From assembly GCA_963920525.1 (NCBI GenBank), contig OY986436.1, positions 81,809,630 through 81,873,629 on the forward strand: DNA of 64,000 nt. Direction: 5' to 3'. This stretch comes from Dichetophora obliterata (taxonomy: Eukaryota; Arthropoda; Insecta; Diptera; Sciomyzidae). This document shows positions 43,874-54,058 of this stretch, piece by piece; position 1 is the stretch's first letter, and every line of letters begins with the position of its first letter. The notes under the pieces were generated by a model that did no database searches, was not told the origin of the DNA, and worked only from the letters and a program-made list of their open reading frames with translations. Both the position numbers and the translations under genes were made by a program.

Positions 43874-44335
43874 CACGGTCAAAAATCTTGGACTAATTTT
43901 TAATCCAATCGTTGGAATCATGCATTTTTTAATACCCTTTCCATTAGAATTCAAACTCTTCAAAATACTAGACATTTTTTAATAAAACCTGGAATAATAT
44001 TTAATACAGGTTGGATTAGTCTTTAAAAACAGCGTTCGGCTTGGTTCGGTTCTTATGCATGTTTATCATTTCTGTATACATGTGGCTTCATAGAGCAGTT
44101 GGTAGAGCTAAGAACTTATAACCTAAACTTAGTGGGTTCGAATCCCACATGTTTCGTAAAGTTTTTATTTTTGTAAAAAATATTTTAATACAAGCATGTA
44201 TTAAAATTAAGTCCCATGAGAGTATAAAAATCAATTGTAATATATACCGTTGATTAAATTTGAATACAGTTTTGGTGTCGTCATATGTACAATAAAGGAT
44301 TTATTAGAATTTAGTCCAACATTTTTGAGCATGTA
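43874..44335. mobile_element. MITE-like element with tRNA-like core
   Basis: The ends pair over about 35 bp: the left contains TCAAAAATCTTGGACTAA (43879-43896) and the right, read inward from 44334, contains TCAAAAATGTTGGACTAA, both preceded by ATACA. Inside, further inverted AT-rich segments surround a tRNA-like sequence at 44083-44152. No transposase is encoded. No certain target duplication was seen. Confidence 0.6.
44083..44152 (+). other. tRNA-like sequence with pol III box A and box B
   Basis: TAGAGCAGTTGGTAGAGC (44091-44108) is two bases off the common tRNA box A region, and GGTTCGAATCC (44135-44145) is a perfect box B within a GTGGG/CCCAC T-stem. Spacing fits a tRNA; the expected anticodon loop reads CTTATAA, suggesting descent from tRNA-Ile(UAU). 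D-stem, anticodon stem and acceptor do not pair, so it is not a working tRNA but could still carry an internal pol III promoter. Confidence 0.65.
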
Positions 44336-44884
44336 TTAGTTTTTTCAGGTTTTTATGTTATTTTTCCGGTTTTTTAGACTTTTTATTTTATATTATGATC
44401 AGTGTTGTATTGTATAGCATGCTCATATTAAGGCATTGTAAGCAAAAATGTTATCTTAAAATTAGTTAATTAATTTGTGATCTATTAAATTATTACATGA
44501 ATTTAATTGCGAGCTTTAGATCAAGTAAGTTTTTGAGAAGGCAACAATCGAAACAGACTGTCTAGTCAGCTAAGTGACTGAGTCTATACAGAGTTGTTGT
44601 TGTTGTTACCTTCTTAAAACTATAGTAGGAATTATAAGTTGAAGACAGTTTAAACAAAATTATTATAATACTTTAATTTGAAGATAGCTTATTTTCTTTA
44701 TTTTAAGTAGTTGCCAAAATAAAAAAAAACTATTTTTTAAACCAGTCTATAGCCCCTGGCTTAGCGTTTTGGCACTGTGCTGCTTAATTAATGAATTTTT
44801 TCTGTCTTTTTGACATATTTTGTAAGCTTAACTTGCAAGATTATAGTAAGTGACTGCAGAGTGTTGAAATGCTTTGCCCTTCAA
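44336..44884. other. AT-rich DNA, no gene seen
   Basis: Nothing recognised apart from a GTTGTTGTTGTTAC microsatellite at about 44594 and the nearby CTAGTCAGCTAAGTGACTGAG hairpin-like sequence. Confidence 0.5.
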
Positions 44885-44894
44885 ATGATCAATG

Positions 44895-45540
44895 TTAAAA
44901 ATTAATCACTCTATAATTTGGAATTTCTTTAAGAAATTTACTTAATAGCGCTTCAGCTTCATTAATTTTATCGCTGTTTTCATAAAGTAGATAATGAATC
45001 CCTAAGCTCAATCTCATAAAATAATGATATCTCTCGGAATCTAAAGCATTTATAAGTAAAACGGGTCCAACATATAAAATAAACATTCGTAGTTCAGTCG
45101 CTTTCCATCTATCTAATTCTTTAACCGACCTAGGTTTCCTTGCAAACTCATATGAAACATCTACATGTCAATGAGACGTAGATTAAGAAGTTTTATTTTT
45201 GAGGAACTTATTGAATATGACTGCCTTCTGTCTGTTATCCAAGCTATAATTATTAATTTCATAACTCCAAGACAAACTACATGCATATAATCCAATGGAT
45301 ATTGATTAACCATGTGAATTGGTAGTTCTTCCAAAATATTTGGTCCATCTTCAGTATGATGTTGTGTTTACTTTTTGCTACGGAATACTTCATCGGTTCG
45401 TAGAATATTTTCTGTAGGCCTTAATATATCTTTGTGCTCAAAGCTTTCAGTGCGTTGAACGCATTTATGACAGATATAAAATCCGGAATGACTTTTTATG
45501 GCTAAACCATTTCTCGCGCTGGAACATCACATACGATGGA
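44895..45540 (-). pseudogene. CACTA-like (EnSpm) transposase remnant
   Basis: Minus-strand fragments of one conserved insect protein type, thought to be a CACTA-like transposase: SHSGFYICHKCVQRTESFEH, then ENILRTDEVFRSKK, then LEELPIHMVNQYPLDYMHVV with CLGVMKLIIIAWI, and finally FILYVGPVLLINALDSERYH with LSLGIHYLLYENSDKI. These blocks come in family order over 640 bp, with several stops and frame changes. The catalytic N-terminal half is absent. I am confident of the protein family pattern and less so of the superfamily name. Confidence 0.7.
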
Positions 45541-45563
45541 ACCATGATACAAAAATTTATTAG

Positions 45564-45856
45564 GTAGCCGCGCACACAATCTATTTTCTCATGAGCTGCG
45601 GATGACGAACGTCAAACAAAAGAAAACATAAAACCAACGTTATTTCTTGAAAATTTTTTCAAAATTGTGTTCATAATACAAAACGAGCGTTAAGCAAAAT
45701 TTTTCTTTTTCTTAACGTTTAAAATTAATTTATTTTCTTTGTGTGACAAAAAACATTTTTTGATATCTCCATTTTGTATCAGCTACCATAGCACGCTCTA
45801 GTTTTGATTTTCTTTTGTTTGACTTTCGCCATCCGCAGCTAAAGTTGTGCGGCTAC
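45564..45856. mobile_element. 293 bp MITE with hAT-type duplication
   Basis: Ends GTAGCCGCGCACA and, inward from the right, GTAGCCGCACAAC pair, and the pairing resumes further in with AGCTGCGGATG and GTCAAACAAAAGAAAA for a total of about 65 bp. The flanks TTTATTAG (45556-45563) and TTTGTTAG (45857-45864) agree at seven of eight positions, consistent with an 8 bp target duplication. It has no coding capacity. Confidence 0.85.
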
Positions 45857-46097
45857 TTTGTTAGTTCCATACACTATGAGCTCTTTTAGTTCTGTTACAA
45901 ACATCTGAATGTATCTAATATAAAAAAGTGTTATCTTAATTTCAATTAATGTCAAAAATTTGTGAAAGTCATGCTTCTTTGAAATTGGCCGAGAATTGGC
46001 TGGGAAATTGGCCGAGTTTGTACACGATTTAGCCAAATTTCAAACTCAAAGTTAATTTTAATATTTTAAGCATATTTTAAGAGACTTAACTGTTTTC

Positions 46098-46148
46098 ATG
46101 GGAGGTAGGCGTGATTCACTTCACTTTTTATGGGAGGTAGGCGTGATT
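46098..46148. repeat. two copies of a 19 bp GGAGGTAGGCGTG motif
   Basis: ATGGGAGGTAGGCGTGATT occurs at 46098-46116 and 46130-46148. Related inverted text (CCGCCCACCTGCCATA, CGCCCACCTGA) follows at about 46300-46330. This type of motif is frequent in fly intergenic DNA. The surrounding 45865-46500 has no gene. Confidence 0.6.
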
Positions 46149-46499
46149 TTATACTATTTTGACAAATTAAAAATATATGGTGAATATTTGAAAGCAAAGT
46201 TTAAGCGGAATTCACTGCTCAACTTCAGCAAGTTTCCTGCAAAAGTTGAAATTATTATATACTCGATGTTTGTAGTTTTAAATAAAAATATGGAAATTCC
46301 GCCCACCTGCCATACAACGCCCACCTGACGTCATCATAATAATTAAACTTTTATAAATTCTATAAACTTGATTTTAAACTTGATATAAGTTTGATAAATA
46401 AAAAAGATTCTGAGGATCATATGTGAAATATTTGGATAAAACCACGCCTTATAAACGTCACTTTTATAAGTGAACAAAATAATACAACATAGACAACAA

Positions 46500-46905
46500 A
46501 AAATTGTATAATTTTTATATGAAAAAATTAAAATCCGTGATCTTGTGTTTGCTTCGAGCTCGTTTACGAGTTGGACTTTTTTATATGAAAATATATAATT
46601 CTTTGCATAAAAAGTATTTTTTCATTGTTAGCTGCTAAAAATACGTCAATTTAAATAAAAAATTTCATAATTTTTATATGAAAAAAGTCTTTTTATAAAA
46701 TTTTCTATGAAGAAATTTATATGAAAAAATTCGAAGTCTTTTTGCATGATTTGATATGGATCCAAGATCTTGTGTTTGTTTCGAGGTCGTTTACGAGTCA
46801 AACTTTTTTATATGAAAACATACAATTTTTGTAATAAAAAGTAGCATGAAAATTTCTAAGTCTTTTTATTTAATTTTCTATGAAGAAATTTATATGAAAA
46901 AAAAT
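46500..46905. repeat. satellite-like array, ~227 bp unit (left part)
   Basis: Units share TTTTTATATGAAAAAATT, GATCTTGTGTTTG, TCGTTTACGAGT and TTTTTTATATGAAAA. The GATCTTG word falls at 46539 and 46766, a 227 bp period. The array is cut by the LOA-like element and continues on its far side at 52106. Confidence 0.8.
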
Positions 46906-47209
46906 CCTTTGCGCATGGGTGACAATCTTGACGCGATGTAGAGGCTTAGGTTGCAAAGACACAATGGCTTTTGGGTAAGGCTTTGTGGAGCAACGAACTT
47001 AAAGTCACCCCCCCCCCATTTCTAAGGTTGTAGACGCCATGCCGAGGGAGATTGCACCGATGGTGTAGGGTCTTAGGGTTAGCTCGCGAATGGTGTCTCC
47101 TCAGAGCAGCCCACTCCCTAATATACTAGTATACTAGTAGGGTAGGGCGGATAATGGGGATCTCTGTCCGTTCGGTCCGTACGTTTCTCCCCAACTCGTG
47201 GGATTTGTT

Positions 47210-48357
47210 ATGATTCAACTAAAAAATAACAAAAAGGAAGATTACGCTGAGGGGACGAGTTCCGAAGCGGTGGAATCCCAAAAGGATTTAACCCTGGAAG
47301 GGTGCGGAAGTCGCAAGGTAACCTGCCGGGCTTGGTGGACGATAAAACTCTGAAAGGAGTGGAATTGTCAGCCAGTCCTGTCGGAGCAGCAACGCCAGGG
47401 AACGAAGCTGAATCCGAGGCAAAGCGGCTCCGTGTAAGGGAGAACCAGAAGCGGAGGAGGAAGCGAAAGAGGACGGGCACAACTGCTAGAGAGACTGCTT
47501 TGGAATCCTCCGTTAGTAAAATGGTGGACTAATTCCAAAGCATGTCATGCGATGATTTCACCCCGGAGACGAACGAGCGGAAAAGATTCAGGAATCAGCC
47601 TGGACCTTTCGTCGAAGTCGTTACAGGGGCGACTCGAACCTCTGAGTCGGAAGGTGGACAGCCTATGGCTGTTAGCTCTTCGGTTATGGATGGGGAAGGT
47701 GGACATCCTGTAAATAGCCTTCCACATAAAGGAAGGACGATGGAAGCTGGTGGACGACCCTCAAAAGTCGATAGCCTGTGGCAATCGTGGAGAGCTGATA
47801 GCCAGAAACGAAGCGGTAGCAAACCTTTGCCAAAACAAAAGGTTGCGGTCGCGAAGTCGAAGGCTTTAGCTGGAGGGAAATCGAACCAGGTAGGGGTTAT
47901 TGGAAGCGGCCGTGCATCCTATGCTACGGTAGCAGAAAAAGACCTCTTAATGGGCATCGATTGCTCCATCGATGGTCAGTTGGGAGAAACTCAGTTAGCG
48001 GTCTTTAAATCCGCCCTCTTGGAGTCTCTAGACACAATCAATGAGAGTGATGGCGATGTAGGATTTATTGGCAATGTAAACTTGGAGGATGGAATTATTG
48101 TACTCAAGTGCAAGAACCCATCATCCAAGGTGTTACTGTGCTGAACCGTGCCAAAGCTCACGAACTTATGGGAAGGGGCTGAGTTGCGGGTCGACCGACT
48201 GTACGCATTGAAGGACGTTAGTAGGATGTTCATCTTTGTTTACGGTACTTCTGAAAGCAACGACGTCATCCTTATGAGGTTGCAGAACCAGAACCGGTGC
48301 GTTGGAGGTGTCAATTTCACCGTGTGGTGCCTGACGGATGAGGTGAAAGCGAACTAA
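47210..48357 (+). pseudogene. LOA-like ORF1 protein
   Basis: ORF1 proteins of these elements bind the RNA and form the particle. The first ATG (47210) opens MIQLKNNKKEDYAEGTSSEA; the frame then shifts to a basic region (RLRVRENQKRRRKRKR at about 47440) and again at 47542 to a long segment with RASYATVAEKDLLMGIDCSI. The last part (to 48357) has PKLTNLWEGAELRVDRLYAL and a QNQNRCVGG block, which fits the DUF4780-like domain seen in ORF1 of related elements. Stops at 47530, 48142 and frame changes break it. No CCHC knuckle is evident. Confidence 0.72.
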
Positions 48358-48366
48358 ACTGCGGCT

Positions 48367-51300
48367 TTGATCAAGCTCTCATCAAATTCCGAAAGGATGC
48401 AAGGTGAGTGCGATGGAACCCCTGGTACGGGGCTGGTGGGGAATTCTGCAAGAGAGGAACCATCAGGGAGGGTGGTGGGCCCGTACCAGGAAAACCTTGT
48501 GGTGTGTCAGCTCAACCTACACCACAGAATGGCAGCATCAGCAATGATGATGCGTTGCATGGAGGAGGATGGAATTGACATAGCAATGCTCCACGAACCT
48601 TGGATTCTTCACAATAGAATTAAAGGTCTCTCAGAGTAAAAGACCACGCTGTACCAACCAGTAACAGATGGCAGGCGGCGGACTTGTAGCTTGGTGAGAC
48701 ATGGTATACTAGCGGTACATATGACACACCTATGTTCCCCGGATCTTACCATTGTGAGAATCGGTAATGGTGAAGGTGCTTGTATGGTAGCTTCAGAGTG
48801 TTTTCCTTATGACTCTCCAGACCAACCACCTTCAAAAGATGTGGAGAATCTGGTAAAGAACTGTGAGGAAAGGAACATTGGAGTGATGATAGGATGTGAT
48901 GCTAACGCGCATAATACTGCGTGGGGAAGCACTAACAAAAATGACAGAGGAGAGCAGTTGCTTGAATTTGTGGAGAGGTACAATCTATACAAAGGTACAA
49001 AGGTAGCAAATAGAGAAACAGAACCGACTTTCGTCGGCGAACGGAAGTCATTGACGTAACTCTCATTTGCAGAAAGATTTTGAACAGAATAAAAAATTGG
49101 AGGGTCGTGGATGGACTGATGAGCCGTATCGGACCACAGATCCATACAGCTTGAATTCAAGTACGGAATCCGACGCCAGCGGAATAGTAGGAAGGTCAGG
49201 GTTCCCAATTATACAGATCCTGTTATATATAAGGCGAATTTGAGGGAAACACTGACCTAAAAAGCGACAAAAATACCAGGGAATACGGCGGAAGTAGAAA
49301 GCCATGTCAAACATCTTAGCTTGGCCATGGCCGAAACTTACGAGGTGGCATGTCCTACACTTTCATTAGACGAGGGTGATCCGACGCCATGGTGGTGCAC
49401 GGAACTCGAATCTCTGAAGAAGAAGGTTAGAAAGGCCTTCAATCTGCACATGAGAGGGGGAACCCCAGAAACATGGGTAAACTAAAAGGCATGGAAAAGG
49501 GAATTGAAGAACCTCATACGACAACGTAAAAGGCAGTCGTGGAGAGACTTCTGTTCTGGGATGGAAACTATATCAGAAGCATGTAGGCTTCAGAAAATGG
49601 TTCCAAAAGATCCATTCTCCAAAGTGGGACTGATCCGAAAAATGGATGGAACCATGGCAAAGAACCTAGAGGAGTCAATGGAAGTTCTGATGGAGGTGCA
49701 TTTTCCCGGAAGTTTTAAGTCTGATGACCCGTGGACACCCTTGAGGAAAGGAATGCACAGGGTTGACAGACTGGCAGCCGAAGGGATGATTACTATGGAC
49801 GGGGTGAGGAGTGCTATACGCTCGTTTGCTCCGTACAAAACATCAGGGATGGACGATATATTTCCGGCTATCTTGCAATGGGGGAGATCTCATTGCACCT
49901 AGGCTGTGGGGTATATTCGTTACTTGCCTCGCGACTGGGTATATTCCGAGAGTCTGGAGAGAGGTGAAAGTTGTCTTCCTTCCGAAGCCCGGAAAAAAGG
50001 ATTTTACGGCGGCGAAGTCGTTCAGACCGATCAGCCTAACCTTTTTCCTCTTGAAAACGATGGGAAGAGTGATGGTTGACTGTCTTGAGAGCACTTCGCT
50101 GATCCAAAATCCTCTGAGTAGATGCCAACATGCGTATAGAGCAGGTAGGTCTACGAAGAGCGCTCTTCATGAATTGGTAAGAGTGACTGAAAAGGAGTTA
50201 TTTTCATGAGGCCACATTTATGGACATCGAGGGTGATTTAGACAAAATATGCTTTGGAAGGCTGCGGCAAGCTCTGACAGAGCGCAATGTAAGCCCAATG
50301 ATAGCAAATTGGGTAGACAATATGCTCAAGCACAGGGCTGTCAACATGCAGAATGGTAGAGTCAAGACAAGAGGTAAAATAAGTAGAGGATGTCCCCAGG
50401 GCGGGGTGTTATCGCCAACCCTATGGAACATAACTGTGGACTTACTACTGATTAGACTGAATGAATCGGGCATACACACGATAGGGTATGCAAATGACAT
50501 TGCGTTGGTGGTCCGCGGTAAGTTCATTGACACCATTTCTGACATCATGGAGGGAGCACTCCGAATAGTGTAGGAGTCGAGAACAAGGCCTTACCGTAAA
50601 CGCAGGCAAATAAGACAATATTCTCTTTACTAGAAAGAGGGTAGGCCTGATGAGAGAGCCACTCAGACTTTTTGGAGCAGAAATCAACATGTTCACGAAG
50701 GTTAAATATCTAGGGGTAACCCTCGATAGCAAACTGAACTGAAACGAGCATGTAGAAGATAGGATTCAAAAAGCCAAGAGGGTTCTGTTTCAGAGTAGAC
50801 GCGTTTGTGGTCTTAAATGGGTTCTAAATCCAGAGGCTATGAAATGGGTCTACACTATGATGGTTAGACCTGTCATCACGTATGCTTCGGTGATTTGGTG
50901 GACAAAAGTCAGCGAGAAAACCATTACGAAGAGACTGGACAGTGTCCAACGGTTGGCGTGTGTTGGAATAACAGGTGCAATACGCACCACTCTAACAAGC
51001 GCAATGGAGGTTCTGTTAGGTATGCTGTCATTGGATGTGAAATAAAGACCTCAAGATGTTGCAAAATGCTAAGTGGCAAGGGCAACGGCCCTGCATGGTC
51101 ATATGCGTATCCTTGATATTGCACAGAGAGATGGCAGGGAGGCGTGTATGCCTATGGACGGAAGGCAGAGAGTAAGAATAACAGAAAAAAGTTATAAAAC
51201 TCTTATAACAGATGGATCCGTTTGTGAAGAAATCGCTGGTAACGATATCAGTATATTCACAGACGGCTCTCTGATGAATGGCAGAGCCGGGGCAGGCGTT

Positions 51301-52032
51301 TACTCAGAAGAGTTAAGCCTATCCTGTGTTCTGAGGTTAGGGAGGTTTGTGTCTGCATACCAGGCGGAAATGCTTAGCGAAGTGCATGCGCTGGACCAAT
51401 GATGGCCGGATCAATGGCAAGAAAATTGTCCAGGTCGGCCATAGAATGTCTTACAAAACTCAATAAGTGTGCCCAGATAAATAAGCTCACACTTGTGTGG
51501 GTGAGAAGACACTCTCGCATGGAACAGAATGAAAATGCTAATTCTTTAGCAAATGAAGGATCAGCAGAAGAATTCTGTGGACCAGAATCACGTATCGCCA
51601 CAGGCGACAACATGGTGGCGGGCCTGATTAAACAATGTACACCGTACAAGGTGGGAAGAAGATGTTTATTGAAGGCAATCAAAGGCGGGCGTGAAGTGGT
51701 CTCGTAGTGAGGCAGCAAAAGTTACCCGGTACAATCGAAAGACTTTAAGTTGGCTCACTGGACTGGTCACAGGACATGGTCCTTTCATGTACCATCTCGG
51801 GAAGATGACTCTGACCGAGGACGATGCGTGTAGGTTATGCCTAGAGGAGCCGGAAACAGCAGATCATATTTTGTGCCAGTGTCCGGCGCTGGCAAGCATA
51901 AGATTGACCACTCTGGGACGTTCATTTGTTGGCGAAGCCGAGATTGGTCAACTGATCTACAAGGATATGCTTGAGGTGACAAAGGCTGCTTATACAAGGA
52001 GCATGCTCACGTATGAGTGCTCCGAGCAGTAG
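48367..52032 (+). pseudogene. LOA-like ORF2: endonuclease, RT, RNase H, zinc motif
   Basis: Endonuclease blocks are VVCQLNLHHRMAASA and IAMLHEPWI (48510-48605), then IGCDANAHNTAWGSTNKNDR (48890-48950). RT blocks are SGMDDIFPAILQWG, KSFRPISLTFFLLKTMGR, QHAYRAGRSTKSALHE and GCPQGGVLSPTLW, then the active site GYANDIAL, where AAT at 50493-50495 replaces the second-last catalytic Asp codon. RNase H starts ISIFTDGSLMNGRAGAG (51250) and includes WVRRHSRMEQNENANSLA. The C-terminus has the CRLCLEEPETADHILCQC zinc motif and ends at 52032. Numerous stops and frameshifts, plus the active-site change, show an inactive copy. Confidence 0.88.
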
Positions 52033-52105
52033 CATCCTTTGTCCAATAGGGGACGAAAAGACCCACTGTAGTCTGCTTCAGCAAATCCCGACTAATTATA
52101 TATAT

Positions 52106-52338
52106 ATTTATATGAAAAAATTCTAAGCCTTTTTACATAATTTTGTTTGGATCTGAGATCTCGTGGTTTTTTATGAGTTCTACTTTTTTGTATGAAAATA
52201 TATAGTTTTTTTAATAAAAAGTATTTTTTATTGTAAGCTGCTAAGAATACGTCAATTATATTCAAACAAATTTTCATAATTTTTATATGAAAAAATTATT
52301 TGAATTAGTCTTTTATTTGATTTCGTATAAAGAAATTG
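52106..52338. repeat. satellite-like array, ~227 bp unit (right part)
   Basis: Continuation of the array at 46500-46905, with ATTTATATGAAAAAA, GAGATCTCGTGG, GTATGAAAATATA and AAGCTGCTAAGAATACGTCAAT matching the left units. It shows that the LOA-like copy landed within the array. Confidence 0.78.
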
Positions 52339-52560
52339 TGTAGCTGCCGTAGCCTAGAGGGTAGAGTGCGTGGTCCCTAAGCTAGGGCTGCCATAATTCT
52401 ACAGCACTGGACCGGGACAACTTTGCCGGGACATATACATAAGTTCGCTGTCGCGGACTTTGCCAGCACTCGTGTTATTGGTAATTCTTCATTGCATCTA
52501 GATTTAAAAATTTTTTGATGTTGTTGCTTTTTGTTGTTGTTGTTGTTTTTGCGTGTGTAA
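52339..52560 (+). mobile_element. tRNA-derived SINE, copy 1
   Basis: The head starts near 52341 and contains a perfect box A, TAGCCTAGAGGG (52350-52361), in tRNA-like context (GGTAGAGTGCGTGGTC). The body includes AAGTTCGCTGTCGCGGACTT and GCACTCGTGTTATTGGTAAT. The tail has GTTGTTGTTGTTG. The body and tail recur inverted at 60447-60600, which shows it is an interspersed family. Box B has decayed. Confidence 0.72.
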
Positions 52561-53450
52561 CATCTCAGTGTGCCAAAATAATGCGATTTCGCAATGAACT
52601 CGTTTTTATTAAATAGTTCGGATTCAAAACGGAACAATAAGCAGGGTTCGGACTTGAAAATTCGTAAATCGCAGTAATTTAAAAAAAAAAACGCAGTAAA
52701 ACGAATTTTTACGCAGTAGTTTTTTTATTTTTTTATTTACAATCATGTACGTACATTTACTACTAATGTATGTTCATTTTATACTAATAACATAAATGCA
52801 TACAAATGTATACATATTTACATATTTGCATGTTGGAGAAACATATTTCTTCCTGATTCAAAATATATTTGTCGTAGACATATTTAATCACGGTCTTTAA
52901 AAGCAAATCAATTCTTAAATCAATTAAATTTATGTTGTCTACTTTATCTGCTATCGTATATTTTTGCGGGTAGCACGTGACTGGAGGCCACGTATATACA
53001 TGATTTTAAGAATCAATGCAATGTAAAACATAAGCAATGTAAAATCGAAGTCACTTCACAAAGTAAAATCACAAATAATTAGGAGTATAACAAGTAGTAA
53101 GAAAACATAATACTATTCAATTTGATAATAATAGTTTCATATTCCAGCAACCGTGTGAATTGCTCTAATTTGCTCTAATGACTACGCTCTCTTGCTCTCA
53201 TTTTTAAATAAAGTTGCCGAAATAAGAAAACGTCACAAAGCTATAAAGCTACAAAGCTAAAAAGACCAAACAGATTTTATTTTGAATTTTAGATTTTATT
53301 TTGTTGTTGAAACTGTGTTGCAACCATTGCTGTAAGATAATGATTACTAATCGCATTCATTAGTAACTCGATTATTTTTTAAAAAGGTTGAATAATTGAT
53401 TTAGTACAATTCTTTTCTGTTTGTAAATGTAGTCTAACAATTAATAATAA
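52561..53450. other. AT-rich intergenic DNA
   Basis: No gene. Repeated TGCTCTAATTTGCTCTAATG and CTATAAAGCTACAAAGCTA runs (53160-53260) are local simple duplications. ATAATGATTACT occurs at 53335 and again at 53690, at the borders of a palindromic region. Confidence 0.5.
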
Positions 53451-53648
53451 AAATTATGATTACTTCGGTTTACGAAAATAATCAAAAGTAATCAAGAAAA
53501 AACAATACGAATACTTTTAGAAATTATTTTTGATTGAATATTTAAATAATTTCTTAGAGTATTCGTATTATTTTTTTATTCTTTTGATTACTTTAGATTC
53601 TTTTTGATTATTTTCGTAATTTCAAGTAATCGTAATTATATCTTGATT
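53451..53648. repeat. imperfect palindrome rich in GATTAC words
   Basis: The left arm (53451-53520) and right arm (about 53556-53648) are reverse complements with gaps: TACGAAAATAATCAAAAGTA, AATACGAATACT and their complements. The direct word ATAATGATTACT at 53335-53346 and 53688-53699 could mark the ends of the host element. It is probably a MITE. Confidence 0.6.
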
Positions 53649-53739
53649 ATTTGTAATCGTAATCAAAAATTTCTGCCTCAGGGATTATATAATGATTACT
53701 CTTTTTTTTAAATATAATATAATTATGTTAATTTTCTAT

Positions 53740-53830
53740 GACTAAAATACAAATTCTAAACGTTTGATAGTTTAAATCATTCCTTATTTTAAATACAAAT
53801 TCTAGTTGTTTGATAGCTTAAAATCGTTTA
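53740..53830. repeat. dispersed repeat, second copy of the 46 bp tandem core
   Basis: Two units start at about 53743 and 53787 with AAATACAAATTCT and GTTTGATAG, matching 16647-16728 in order and strand. It is followed at 53850 by AGGTAGGTCAGGTTAG, a word common in transposon tails. Confidence 0.75.
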
Positions 53831-53889
53831 TTATGAGGTAGGTCAGGTTAGAACAATTAATTGCTCTAACGAATTTTTTCCAAAGAAAC

Positions 53890-54058
53890 AACAACATATT
53901 CAATATGAAAAGGAAAACATCACTAGCTGATTTTATTGCAATTTCGGCCCTGCTACAGGCTTCATCAGAAATCTTTGTGATGCCAGCGGGATTCGAAACC
54001 GGGCCGTGCTTGCCTAATGTTACTGCATCTTAGCGCACTACACCACAGAGGCGATGAG
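53890..54058 (-). mobile_element. tRNA-derived SINE of a second family
   Basis: Read on the minus strand from 54058, GCCTCTGTGGTGTAGTGCGC is a tRNA 5' half with box A, and GGTTTCGAATCCC (plus 53988-54000) is a box B at tRNA spacing. A body of about 90 bp (TGATGAAGCCTGTAGCAGG, AAATCAGCTAGTGATG) and a short tail follow. It is unrelated in sequence to the SINE at 52339. No target duplication was identified. Confidence 0.68.

Larger units (their letters stand above)
46903..52105 (+). mobile_element. LOA-like non-LTR retrotransposon inside the satellite
   Basis: The insertion is bracketed by ATTTATATGAAAAAA at 46888-46902 and 52106-52120, either a 15 bp target duplication or the natural periodicity of the array. 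The element has a 5' region of about 300 bp, ORF1 and ORF2 in the usual order, and a 3' end finishing in a short TA-rich tail after CCCGACTAAT. At about 5.2 kb it appears full length but carries many stops. It belongs to the same broad clade as the fragment at 35.9-39.1 kb but is clearly a different family. Confidence 0.88.

Noticed and set aside
44083..44152. A functional tRNA-Ile gene
   Set aside because: Box A and box B are good, but acceptor, D and anticodon stems do not pair, and it sits inside an inverted-repeat element.
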